Assembly: GCA_900239685.1 (NCBI GenBank)
Contig: OENT01000007.1
Coordinates: 372,001 to 436,000, forward strand
Reading direction: 5' to 3'
DNA from: Rotaria macrura
Lineage: Eukaryota; Rotifera; Eurotatoria; Philodinida; Philodinidae
Length of the DNA: 64,000 bases
Made by a program: the position numbers and the translations under genes. Positions 1 to 12,000 of the stretch are shown piece after piece. Every line of letters starts with the position of its first letter. Positions within the stretch are counted from its first letter, which is position 1. The notes beneath the pieces are model-generated. The model was given only the letters and a program-made list of their open reading frames with translations. It made no database searches and had not been told where the DNA came from.

Positions 1-469
1 CGATAAACGTTTTCTTTAACAGTCTTGAGTGCCAAGAATGTTAAAGAAAACGTCTATATGAAGCCATGAAAACACGATTGTCATACACATTTTTTAAATT
101 AAAACATTACTTAGTAACTATTAACATTTAACAATTTTCTTTTATTTAGCATTCTTGCCCTATATGACCATTAAACAGAAAAAGAGAAGAATGATTTTTA
201 AAAAAAGACGAAACGAGATAGTAGAACAAAAGACCAATGAGAACCAAGCTGAGAACCGTGATGCATCATAATTAACATTCAACAATTTGAATAAGATTGT
301 TCGAATGAATTTACTGACAACTATTTTTATTGATGTTTGCCTATTTACTGGCAATCAATAGGATTCTACTGAAGAAAATAACAAGAAAATATTCTCGTAA
401 ATCCAAGAACATACAAAAACAAAGAATCCACAATCGTAAGATGGTGTATTATGTTTATTAATTTGGAAT
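1..469. other. Left-edge noncoding stretch
   Basis: Apart from the hairpin at 7-53 there is only AT-rich sequence, presumably 3' flank of the minus-strand F-box/LRR gene. No supported exon was seen on either strand. Confidence 0.5.
7..53. repeat. Perfect 15-bp inverted repeat (hairpin)
   Basis: Positions 7-21 are an exact reverse complement of 39-53. The 17-nt loop itself holds a further TCTT/AAGA pairing, so the DNA or RNA could fold into a long hairpin. It lies downstream of the F-box/LRR gene. It may be the end of a mobile element cut by the window edge; no function can be assigned. Confidence 0.6.
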
Positions 470-3083
470 TTACCACCAAGATATTTGTAAAGTTTTATTT
501 TTTAATATACCAGTTAAATTTTGTTGTACTTCTCGCGTAATACTATTGCCACCCAACTTCAATATTTCTAATGTCTATTTATAAAAATTCAGAATTCTAT
601 AAGAGCAGTAATCTGTAGAATTCCGTCCTACTGTATTATATTCAAGAGAACTGATAATATATTGTGCACCTTCGTCTGTGATTTTGTTCGATTGTAGATA
701 TAATGTTTTGAGTGTCTAATTCAAGAGAATATATTTCTTACGTTCGCCAATAGCATGAATAAATTTTCTTTTACATTATTCTTTGCTAATAAATCCCCAA
801 GAACTCGAGCACCCTGACAACTAATTTTGTTATTACAAAGATACAAGTTTGTCAACATCTGGTTCTTCTTCATGTCGAAAAGGATTTTAAAATAAAAGAC
901 TATATACTTATTTTTCTTTACCTCATTCTTTAGTAATCCATATACTAAACATTCGACTTCTGAATCGCTAATATTATTTCCAGCTAAATTAAATGTTTCA
1001 GGATATTTTTGTGTTTGGTTAGGATATTGTACAGAGTATGTGGAGAAATCCTGACTCTCTGTATTATTATTATTTAATTCATTAGTGAATATTGGTATCC
1101 CATCATTGTTAATTTTGTTGTATGCAAGATTTAAATTTTTGAGTGTCTTTGTTAAATAATCAATAAAAACATGAATTATATTTCTCAAATAGGAATCTTA
1201 CTGAATTCTTTTGAAATGTATTAATAAAACATTGGATTCCTCGATCACCGACTTCATTATGAGCAAGATTTAGTATAGTAAGTGTCTTTTTTTTTTAAAT
1301 GAGAAAGATTACAATCGATTTCATCGGTAGAAGAAGAAGAAATATTCTCGTACCATATTCTTTTGTAATGCTTCAGCGAGATATTGAGCTCCTTGAGAAT
1401 TGATTCTATTATAGCACAGAAACAATGTCGTGAGTTTCTAATTATAACAAAGAAAATAAAGACACACACTGTAAATGAGTCGAATATTTATCTCACGATA
1501 TTTTTTTCTAATCCAGCAGCTAGGTATTGTATTCCTTGACTGCTGAATTGATTACACGTTAGATCGAGTTTCATTAATGTCTATAGTAAAGAATATCATT
1601 AGATAATGATGTCTGTGAATGATCTTTACTCTATTCTTCGTTAATAAATCAGATAGATGTAGAGCACCTTCATCGGCGATTTGGTTAGCTTCTAGATCTA
1701 AACTTGTTAATGTCTATGTTGAATGAAGCGAAAATCAATGAAATTAAGTATTCTCTTGAAATAACTGATTGAATAGATCTTACTTTGTTATATTTCAATG
1801 CAGAAACAAAATAGTGCATGCCTTGACTACCGATCTGATTGCTAGAAAGGCTTAGTGTAGTCAATGCCTATGTTAAAATGAGAACTCTACATCTACAGTG
1901 TATGAAAAATTCAGTGAATTTACACAATTCGCTTTTAATCCATCAGCTAAATATTGAGCACCTTTAGAGTCAATGTTATTGGATCCTAGATATAGAGTTG
2001 ATAATATCTATTGTACATCGAAAACATTAATATGAATTAGGTCAGTAAAACTGCTTCTTACATTATTATATTTCAATATATTAGCCACATGCTGAATATC
2101 ATGAATCAAATTGAAATTGGATGCTAGATGTAATTTTTTGAGTACCTATATTGAATAGTATTCATCATTCGATATAGGGTTACAGAAAAACTAAATTTGC
2201 TTAACCCTGTTATGCCGTAATGCATACGCTGTGTTTGAAAAATTTCTCCCAGGGATGCATTCTTTGGTAATCTCCAAAGTAGTTAATGACTACGAAAGAA
2301 AAAAAATGAATCAATATATAAATGTATCAGATAATCTGTAAATCTAAATAAGAACATTTTTATCGAAAATCTGATTAGTAAGGTAAGAATTTTCATTTAT
2401 TTCGAAAAATTTTGAATCCGAAATACTAAAGTAAAGAACACAAGAATTAAAGGCGTGCAGTATTGACAATATGAGATGATTGCTATCGATATAATGTCGT
2501 TTATCATAAGTATCATGAGAATATTCATAATTCTTAAGTTGTTTTATTGACTTTTTATGAAAAGAGAAGAAATAATTCTATGCAAAATCTATGCACCGTA
2601 TTAATAGTTCTATTGTTGTTCCGATCTTTTTCGAACTTGTCTAATTCATTTCAGGATACCTCAATTGCGAAGAATACTGTATATTCTATCATACAGATAC
2701 AAATCAGCAGTATAACATTCAACAGTATATTATTGTTACTCATCAATCGTAGTACATATTAAGATAATTATCTTCGATAGTTACTATCGAAAAATCTTCG
2801 GCTGTTTTCTATTTGATGCACAACTTTGAAGATGTACGTAAACTATACTTCTCCAGTATGATTTATTGCGTGAATACTTGATATTCTATCAGTAATCAAA
2901 AGTAAACTGTGAAATTAAACTTCAACATACCATAGATTGCTGGTATGCATGGATAATGAAATTGAGACGCGAACAAATGTTATACAGTGAGCAGTGAATT
3001 GTAAACTCATCAAGATTGTCAAGAATACGATAGAAAAGCTCAACAGGAAGTGTAATAATTGACCAAGTAACCATTTCTGACAT
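470..3083 (-). CDS. F-box plus leucine-rich-repeat protein (FBXL-like), middle part unresolved
   Basis: The first exon (3083-2931, 51 codons) starts at an ATG and reads an F-box: LPVELFYRILDNL followed by a Cys/Leu-rich stretch ending at a GTATGT donor. The 3' part is a run of ribonuclease-inhibitor-type LRRs (pattern LxxLxLxxNxIxxxGAxxLAxxL). Repeat exons were read at 2292-2209, 2145-2062, 2007-1924, 1867-1784, 1713-1630, 1580-1497, 1437-1354, 1285-1202, 1146-922 (two repeats), 858-775, 715-632 and 574-470, which ends ISWW-stop. All except the double and terminal ones are 84 nt and phase 0. The first LRR exon is degenerate. The link between F-box and LRRs (2930-2293) is not resolved: one open stretch (about 2560-2350) looks coding, but stops occur upstream of it. 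F-box proteins usually recruit SCF ubiquitin ligase substrates through their LRRs. The locus could be partly decayed, or could be two adjacent genes. Confidence 0.6.
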
Positions 3084-3440
3084 GATTACACCTTTTTTTT
3101 TCTTGAAAAATGTGGCTGAGATGCAACGAATCTCTATTGTCTACTTTGATCATGTGGCTGTTTTTTTTTCTAGTGATTGTGTAATAACGTTGCTTGAAAC
3201 AGAAAAAAAAGCGATAATAGAACGTAACATAGGTGAATCATCGCCATACTGTAAGGAAATATTGAAATTTATGTTTCGTTTGTCGCTTAATCATTGTATA
3301 TAAGCAGGCATGTTTGGATACTGCCCAACATGCTTTTTATTGTTTGCAAACGTTAATGACAATCGATTCACATTTGATTTCTCAAATCTAATCAATATAA
3401 AATAGAAGAAAGCAACAATGAGATTAAGCGTGTCTCTCAT
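3084..3440. other. 5' flank of F-box/LRR gene
   Basis: AT-rich, no supported exon. It separates the F-box start codon from the inverted-repeat element beginning near 3444. Confidence 0.4.
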
Positions 3441-3443
3441 CAC

Positions 3444-4294
3444 ACTTTCCGGAAAGTTCGTGCAACCACCCTTCTACTAAAAGTGTGAAACATATATGGT
3501 TTCCCCCATCGTGTAGAGCGTTTATTTTTTAGGATGGTACACCGATTTTGAGCTAATTGCTTCATTGTCTTCTGGCGAAAAGAAAAGAATTTTCACGACC
3601 AGGTGTGCTTATGTTTTAGTTATGATGGTGGTGACTGCGACTTAGTACTCCTGTATCTCATTAACCAGGAGAGGTCTGAAGATAAGAAGTTTAGGTTAGG
3701 TACAATTTCATATGGGCTAAAATTTGTGATGGGGAGAAGAGAAAACTATTCGTTCAAAGTTCTCGAATTTTTCAGATAGTCTCTGTGAATGGCTTCACCC
3801 AGAATCAGACAATTTTGAAACTCAGAGACTACTAAACGAGAGAGCAACCAAAACTCACTCTGCCAATGAGTTTTCAGAGTGATCGAGATTGGATTTCGAA
3901 AAGATATGCAAATATTTCAAAGAAAAATACGCATTTTACTTGTGAGGTTTTCACGGCTTCTCAATGTCTCATATCCAAATAGTCACTTTTCCCACCTAAG
4001 CTCACTCCAAATGCTAACCCAAATAGTGCATCTTGATGAGCTCTACAAAACTATGCATCGTGAAGTCTGAAAAACGTTTCTCGTTTTGCAGTGGATTCGA
4101 AGTATAGTCGAAATACACTATCTAAAATATGAGCAGACTTGGCAGTGAAAACTCGTTCCTTTTCTCAAGACGGCAATGAAGCAATTAGGTCAAAAGCAGT
4201 GTAACATCCTAAAAATAAACGCTCTACACGATGGTGGAAGCCACACGTTTCAAGCTTGTAGTAGATGGGTTGTTGCATGAGCTTTCTGGACAAC
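3444..4294. mobile_element. MITE-like element with ~175-bp imperfect terminal inverted repeats
   Basis: The left arm (about 3444-3620) and right arm (about 4119-4294) are reverse complements with scattered mismatches. Shared blocks include CATCGTGTAGAGCGTTTATT near the middle of the arms and TCTACTA plus GAAAG blocks near the outer ends. The roughly 500-bp centre has no convincing transposase ORF, so the element would be non-autonomous. No clean target-site duplication was recognised, so the outer limits are approximate. It lies about 360 bp upstream of the F-box start codon and could influence that promoter. Confidence 0.7.
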
Positions 4295-5875
4295 GTAATA
4301 TTAAAGATATAATGCATCGATTAAATATGCAGTTGAACTTACTATTCAATCTGTTATGAATTAAGTCTCTTCCAAAAAAAACTACATTTTTTCGAACAGA
4401 AACAAACAATTTTTGAATCAGACAGATATCTCTGTGCAAAATTTTATAAATTCGAATATATAACTTGTCTCGAGTGCTTGAAACTTTTGTGGCAATACTT
4501 TAAACAACTAGAGTGGATATCGATCTTTCCCAGAAATAGTTGATTTTCAGATAGAGAAAAACTTAACCCCAATATTGGATATAAGGACTCACACCCACAC
4601 CAATATGGTGCCATCCGATTAATTTATAGGAAAATTTCATGTTTACGCTTTCGTTTTCATTTGCAATCTGTCCGAAATCCTATCATCATGATCAATACTT
4701 CTTTATGCGAATATTTTCAAGTTTTATTTTAACATAATTTTCTAACTAAATTGTCAATAATGACTATATAAATTTGATCCATTGGAATGATATAGTAGAA
4801 TGAAAATGTCGAAATATTCTAGGCTGTCACGTAGGGATTTTTACCTATCGAAGAGGATAACAGTTCTTTTAACACAACTTGAACTATTAAGAATCATTTT
4901 TACGTTGAAAACTGACTGTATATTTCAGATAAAAATAAATGATATCATATTAACTACATAAGTTTACGTGTACTGTCAATAGTGGTAATGAAATCATACT
5001 GTTATTCAAGCAACCGTCTGAGTAAAGATTTCAGACTGAAATTCTATATTGCATTTATATGCATAACATTATGTCTCTGTAGATCGACTTTGGAATAAGT
5101 TTTATATTTCTACAATGTATAGTGTTAAATGGAAATAAATTATTTATAAAACGATAGTAATCAAAAAAACTTTTTTAAACACTTCTAATGTGTGAGTTAG
5201 GAGGAGCCACTAGATTAACTATCTGACTAGTATCATTGAATTTTTGTTCTTGGGATGAACGCCACAGAGAGATATGGTCATTGCTCATATTTTGAAATAT
5301 GAAAAAACAACGAAGTCTCACGAAGAAACGTACCAATGTTATTGAAAATGATTTCATCTTGAACAACTCGTGCTATGTCGACAGCACACATTATATCTCT
5401 TATTCATTAAACGAATGCATCCGCTTGAATTATCATAGATAAAATCATAGTACTGAAACGTTAGAATCACGTTTTTGTAAACATTTTACCGAAAACGAAC
5501 ACGACCTAATATTAAAATATTCTACAAGGTTTAGTATCTTATTTCGACATCAATTTTTCTAAATAAATACAAACCCATGTCAAATGATAGTATGTAGGAA
5601 AAAAATAATCTACATTAATCAATTTTTCTGATTCAATTTCATTCGATAAATATGTGATCATAATCAAACTGTAATTAACTTGTATCACTTGTGAAGTCCA
5701 TGTATGATTATACTCGTGCCCTGGTTTGTTTTCGATGAATTTTAATCATAGGTTATTACTAGATGGTTTCATTTATTTATTTAACCTCGAAAAACAACTC
5801 AAGAATTACAAGAACACGGTAATTGTTGAGAGATTTGAAGTATAACAACGCAGTTTTTTAACATCAAAACATGAT
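4295..5875. other. Noncoding stretch between inverted-repeat element and LYAR 3' end
   Basis: AT-rich sequence with only short unconvincing ORFs on both strands. Nothing recognisable. Confidence 0.4.
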
Positions 5876-7262
5876 TCATTCAGACAATCGATATACATTG
5901 TCCTCAATCTGTTGAACAAATGGTGCACGTTGAATTTTTTTTTCTAACTTTTTCAAGAGAGAATCATCTTGTTTATCTTGATTCGGCTTTAATTTTTTAT
6001 AACGTTTGAGAATCTAAAACAAAGAAATTATACCGATCGACTTCAGTTTTCATTGAATTACCTTTTTTTTTAGAATATCCATAGTCAACGTTTGATCAGT
6101 TGCTTTACTTAGTGCAAGTTTTATTTCGTCGTACCATTCGAAACGAGGATTTGATGGTACTGCTTGATTATTTTCATCTTGAATGATTTCACTTTCATCG
6201 GTTGTCTTTTGTTTCTTTGAAGATTGTTCATCGTCTTCATTGACTTTTCGTTTCGATTGTGATTCATCAATAGTTTCTCTGTTAACCGGTACTTCAGACG
6301 TATTTTCATTTTGATGATCTGTTTCAACTTTTTTCGATTGATTTTGTTCATTATTTGAAGCCTATCAAAAAAGTGAACAATCAATTCATTTTCCTATATA
6401 TTGATACTTTTAAGAAAATCTCGTAAATATTAATGTTTAAACAAAAAAATGAAAAAGAAAAACGTCGAAGTAGCAATGAAAAATTGAATCTATCCCTATT
6501 GACTAACAAACTGCTCTCCCTTTAGTTTGTTGTTCATATATGACTAGGATATGGCCTCAGTCAAAATTTATAAAACTACTTATGCAGTTTTTGGCTTCCT
6601 ACAATCCTATGTCAACAGAATAGTAAAGCTGAAGAAATTTCAACAAGCGATAGACTTGAAATGTCGACGAACATCTCTGATCTAATATGTGCATAATTAA
6701 TAGATATGATTACCTTTGGTAATAAAGTTTCAAGTATAGACCAGACTTCTTCGACAACTCGAAGTGGAAAGCCTTTGATGGAATTGTTCACAAAATTCTA
6801 TAAATTGGAAAAAAACCTATAGTCTAGTCGTTCAAAAGTAATATATCTACTATAAATTTTGCACGTTTCCGTGGTGTATTGGGATAATATTGAAGTTTTT
6901 TCATTATAATTTTTGCTTGTGCACTTCCAGAATTAAGATTAATGGCTGATTGAACTATTTCAAACCATTGATTTTGTTTCTTTTCGCCTTTATTCATATT
7001 TGTTGGAGCTGTATAATTCGCACCACCGTATTTCTCTTGTTCGCTTACGCATTTTGTATGTTCTTTATATGAATCCCGTCTAATAAACGACAAAATACGA
7101 AAAAGAATACTAATCAATCAAATAATTCAAATCGTACGTGAAATCTTTTCCACAATCAATACAAGAGATTGTCGATACACGTCGACATGTTGTTGTTATG
7201 TGTTTATCGACTTGATTCTTTTTTAGTGCTTCACCACAGCTTCCACAATGAAAAAAAACCAT
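5876..7262 (-). CDS. LYAR: LYAR-type nucleolar zinc-finger protein
   Basis: Five exons (7262-7138, 7079-6851, 6797-6714, 6361-6062, 6013-5876) join in frame to 291 residues. The N-terminus MVFFHCGSCGEALKK carries the two LYAR zinc fingers, with C6/C9/H21/C26 and C34/C37/H49/C52 as candidate ligands. They are followed by the conserved segment around EKYGG and the PRKRAKF motif. A Lys/Glu/Asn-rich low-complexity linker (exon 4) precedes a C-terminal winged-helix-like module with FEWYDEIKLAL, as in animal LYAR. LYAR proteins are nucleolar and act in ribosomal RNA processing and gene regulation. The start is the ATG of the invariant MVFF. The protein is shorter than the human one (about 380 residues), mostly in the charged linker. 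Confidence 0.92.
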
Positions 7263-8147
7263 TGCTATGTTATTTCTCTTTCTCTAAAATAAATTAAATT
7301 ACCGAGTCAAACGCTTGCATCAATGCTTCGTCAACAAGTCTCATAAATGGAAGAGCATGAAAGCGTTTAGTAGAATACTATCACTAATGCTGAGTCCAAC
7401 GGAAAAAAATAGTTTCCTTTTCAACATCCTTTAAGTGTAGGCTGAGTACTGATTACAAAAAATGAATTCAGATCTATATTTGTTGTTTTCATGTACGGCA
7501 AATTACAGTTGGTACAAAAAGAATGTTATTTGATTATTCTCAAAGATCACTCGAGTCACAAGGGTCACTTAGTGAAATATCGATTAATATCATGAACTAA
7601 ACATAACAGACACATCATTAATCACGTTTATCTGTTTTAACAATAAAAGAATTGGAATAATATTTCCAACGATGAATACTTGTTCAGTTCTGCCTTTGTA
7701 CATGCATATATCCTACTTTTATTTAAAAAGAAACCCTTGTTTCAAGCTTAACAGGAAAAAGATATTCTCTGATTGCTTAAGCAGTTGTATCTCTCTAGTA
7801 TCGTTCATTATAAACCACGGAGGTTTGAGATTACGATTTTAGAAGAAAAGCAAAGATTCTCTACAAACTAGTCTTATACAGATGTATCTATTGTCAGGGG
7901 TTTCCTTTTAAAAATATACCGTACTGTGTACAATATCTCTGTAACAACAATATAAATAGTTTAAATTTCATGTGAATCTGAATAATCTCGTCACAGTAAT
8001 GATCTACCAATTCAACGAAGTAAAATTTTATACTTTCTAATGAACACTATCAATCATGAAGAATGTTTTTTTTTCTTATGCTATATCGGCGAAAGAAACA
8101 TAACGATAAGAAAACAGAAACTTTTATTTTCAAATATATAGATTATA
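7263..8147. other. Intergenic region between LYAR start and RBMX2 stop
   Basis: Contains the LYAR promoter side and the RBMX2 3' flank. No TATA box close to the LYAR ATG and no exon was seen. Confidence 0.4.
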
Positions 8148-8780
8148 TTATTTTTTAAATCGTTTAGGTTCTTGTTTAACATGTGATGAGTATTTTTCGT
8201 CTTTTGGTCGTGTCGATGTTGGCAGTTCAATGCCAGGTCCGCAACCCATTTCTTTTAATGTTTTAATAAGATCATCATCTTTTTCGTGTTCTTTTGGTGG
8301 TTTATAATCTTTAACATGATCAACACGTATTGATCGAGCAGCTAATTTAGTACCATTAAAATTATCTACAGCTAATATTGTACTTCGTTGATCTTCGTAA
8401 CAAATAAATGCGAAACCTTTTGATTTACCAGTTTTCTTATCGCGTAATAAATTAATATTAACTATTTCACCCCATCTAAACGGTTTTAAAAAACAATTTA
8501 TTTGATCGTTTCTTTGAAAGAAAAAACAAAATGAAATGTATAAAGATCTTACTGTGAAAATACACATATAATATCTCCCTCAGTTAATTGGAAATCAAGA
8601 CCGCCAACATAAATCCATGCACTCTCGCGATAAACATGATGCCAACTTTTATTTGTGTTAACCGAACCAGTTTGTAATTCTTTTTGATTTAATTCATTAA
8701 CTAAACGTGCTTTACTAAAGAAAGAAATCAGAAAAGCAATCTACAGAAATAAAAACATAAGCTTACGTTATAGAATTCAT
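8148..8780 (-). CDS. RBMX2: RNA-binding motif protein X-linked 2 (spliceosomal RES-complex RRM protein)
   Basis: Three exons (8780-8767, 8714-8553, 8475-8148) give 167 residues. The first exon has only 14 nt (MNSI plus two bases). A single RRM is clear: RNP2 is IYVGGL and RNP1 is [10 protein letters not shown], preceded by [16 protein letters not shown] and followed by [15 protein letters not shown] and IRVDHVKDY, which are signature stretches of RBMX2 and yeast Ist3/Snu17. These proteins sit in the RES complex of the activated spliceosome and help pre-mRNA retention and splicing. The C-terminal tail is short and basic, so the protein is nearer the yeast than the human length (322). It diverges from SCAMP with only 273 bp between start codons. 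Confidence 0.95.
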
Positions 8781-9053
8781 GATTATTGAAAGTTAAAGAA
8801 AAAAGGGAAGGGAGTATATAAAACGTAATTTCTTAATGCATAAATATGCGCACCAATCATTACTTCCTTGTATAGATGGCGTTTAATAAATTTCTATGCA
8901 TCGTATACTGAAAAACAACATATATTTGATAAGCTCTATTCATCATTTATATTTGAGTTGTAGTCACTAAAACATGTAGAAGATTTTTCTTTCATTTTTA
9001 GATTGTTTCAATTTAATCTAAGTACATTACTGAACTAAACGAAAGAAAACAAA
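8781..9053. promoter_or_regulatory. Compact bidirectional promoter region, RBMX2/SCAMP
   Basis: The ATG codons of RBMX2 (minus) and SCAMP (plus) are 273 bp apart. No canonical TATA box is placed convincingly for either gene. Shared regulation is inferred from spacing only. Confidence 0.5.
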
Positions 9054-12000
9054 ATGAATTATAGCGAGGATTATAATCCATTTGCTGACTCGTCAATTCG
9101 ACAAGCAACGGCAACATCTCAGTTTGTAATCTATTTCTTTATCATTAAGTTTACTCATTCAAATGCATTCTAGTACAAATCAACAAGCCTTAAATAATTA
9201 CAATCCATTTACGAATACAACTACACCGGCTCCGGTAAATTTCCGTTTTGCCTGCTTTAAGTTTTCGCTCTATTGAACTCAATATGTTTATTCATCGTAC
9301 TTTTCAGCCTGTTCCACCACCATCAAATATCGCTGCAGTCTTACCACCAGCACAAACCAATGCATATCAATCACCATTTTATACATCGACACCGACACCA
9401 GTGAGTCAAACTATTCAACAGCCAACAAATGTATACGGTACTGATACAAAAACAGCATCAACTCGTGTTGATCTCAGCCAGTATGAACAACAACAAGCGG
9501 AACTTGAACAACGCGAAAAACGGCTCGCAGAACGTGAGCGAGCATTAACAGACCCGACACAGGGCATAAGTAAATTCTCTAAGATGCGATTTCTCATTCC
9601 ATGATTTATATATTTACATTATGACCCTGTGAGTTAAGAATGAGTAATTTTTTTTTCTTATTTTTATGTTTGTGATGGTAACCTGGATGATAGAGATAAG
9701 TGAAGAGAAAAAAAAGAAGTATGTTAACATGAAAAAAAAACAATATAGTAAAATTGTTTACTTCAAAACTAATAAGATATAGGCAAAAAAAAATTTCAAA
9801 TGTATTTGAAATAGATTAGTGATTTCTGATGAAAATTTTCATAAACAAAGTTATTCTTAGTTTGTCATCTTACGCGAATTAGTTTTGCTTTCTCGTTCTA
9901 AAGTGAATACAGCTACTATTTTAAATCTGTAATGAAGACAGAAGTATTTCTTAACAACTGTCAGATGTGATTTAGTACTCTAATTATCCAAAAGATGGAA
10001 TAACGTATGACAATTTTCTAGATTAACCTTGACATGATCATCCGATACTTCATGAGAAGACATTTGCAGATGTTAAATGATTTTTCGATAGAGGCACTAG
10101 TCTGCTTTATGAGTAATAGAACGATAATTATCAAAAGAAAAAGTGACTTTTGACCTGAAGCTTATCTCGAACTTGACATTGATTTATTGGTAACAAAGTA
10201 ACTTATCAAGCATCTTTTTCATTGAGAATTTTGCAAGTTTCGCAAGTGTTAAAATACAAATTTTGTTTTAATACATTTTTATAATTAGAAAGACATTCAT
10301 AGTAAAATTATGAAACATCTGTGAAATTGATTTGATGTTCGTGGAAAGTGTGATATTTAAAGAAAGAGAACATAAAATATCAGATAATTCAAAATCTTTC
10401 TATCATTCATGAATGATACATTGTTTTCGTCGAAAACTATTTTGACATTGTAAGTGATTTTCGTATCATAGAGTACTGTCACATTGTTATAGAAGTGCAT
10501 GCAACTATTAAAAATTTGTCTACGTCGTAAAACAATACTCCAGCGAACGATAAAAGAATGTACTATAAACATGTTTGCTACTGATGCATATCATGCTGAT
10601 TCATGTGAGTCGATTTTCTTGAACTATAGGGTGAATACTATTTGATATTCATTGTTATTTGATGTATTCATAACATGTAATCATAGAATATGAGTCTAGA
10701 TATCAGCTGAAGACACTTTCAGCAATACAGTGATAACATCTGTCTAACGTATGTGAATCGTTAATGAAACACTTGAACGTTTACCTAAATAATACATGAT
10801 ATCGAACATCGAGAATGATAAGATGATGCGAAAAAGAGCAGATAAAAATAGAGTTCAAAACTCACTGATTTGACTATTTCTTTTTTTTCATACTCAAATC
10901 TTCACGTACTTATGATAAACTACTAAGAATTTCATGTACATACTATGTTTATTTTATCAATGGCAGCATTGATTGATTCTAACTGGAACATAAAAGTTTG
11001 AATTAGAAGAAAAACTTCATCTTATAATTTATAGTTCTTCCTGTCAAGCGGAATGCTTTTTTTTGTCTTATTTAGGACGGGACAAAAACTTTCCACCATT
11101 ACCAAAGATATGTCCATGTGGACCATGTTTCTATCAGGATATAGGTGTGGAAATTCCCACTAGCTTTCAAATATGGGTTCGATATCTTTACTATTTATGG
11201 TTACGTATGTATTAACACTGGTTTTCTTCTATTTTCTATTAAATTTGATTCTTATAAATTTAGTTTATTCGACTACATTGCTTCTAAATATGATCGCTGC
11301 ACTATCATACTTCTGTTAGTCAAATATTAATATTAGTTATACAGATACTTTTGACTTTTGTTTTATTTTCTTTGTTTTTTGTTTGAAGTGGTTGACAAGA
11401 ATGGTGCAGCAACGTTTGGTTTATCACTCGTCTACTTGTTTCTCTTTGTACCGGCATCTTATATTTGTTGGTTTCGGCCAATTTATCGAGCATTCAGGTT
11501 AGATAAATTTAGAAAAGCGCGTATATTAAAAGAACAGATAATACTTCTGAATATGATCATGCAAACGATTTTCCCTTTTTTATCTCATACATTCTTCATT
11601 CACAACATCTCGAGTCGTTCGAAAACTAACGTTCTGAACAGATTTCAGTAATTCAAGAAAAAAAACAACATGAACAAAGCCAATTTAATCTAATTGAACT
11701 AATCAATATTTATTTTCATAGATTATTAGATTTTAATTTTGATATCATTATCCAATTATGTGTACTTTTTCTCTAAATTTATCTAGAGAAGATAGTGCAG
11801 CAAATTTTATGATCTTTTTCCTGGTCTTCTTCATACAACTCATCATAACAATCTTACAATTTCTTGGCGTTGCTGATTTTGGATGGTAATATACTCTATT
11901 TTCAATTATCTAAATATGGAAATAGGCAAAAACTTAGGATACTTTGATACGTTTGTTCAAATGATCTTAGGTTTTCTATTTCAGAATTGAAAATAGATCT

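Noticed and set aside
3082..3303. 73-codon plus-strand frame
   Set aside because: It overlaps the F-box start codon region on the other strand and has no similarity; the F-box reading explains the sequence better.
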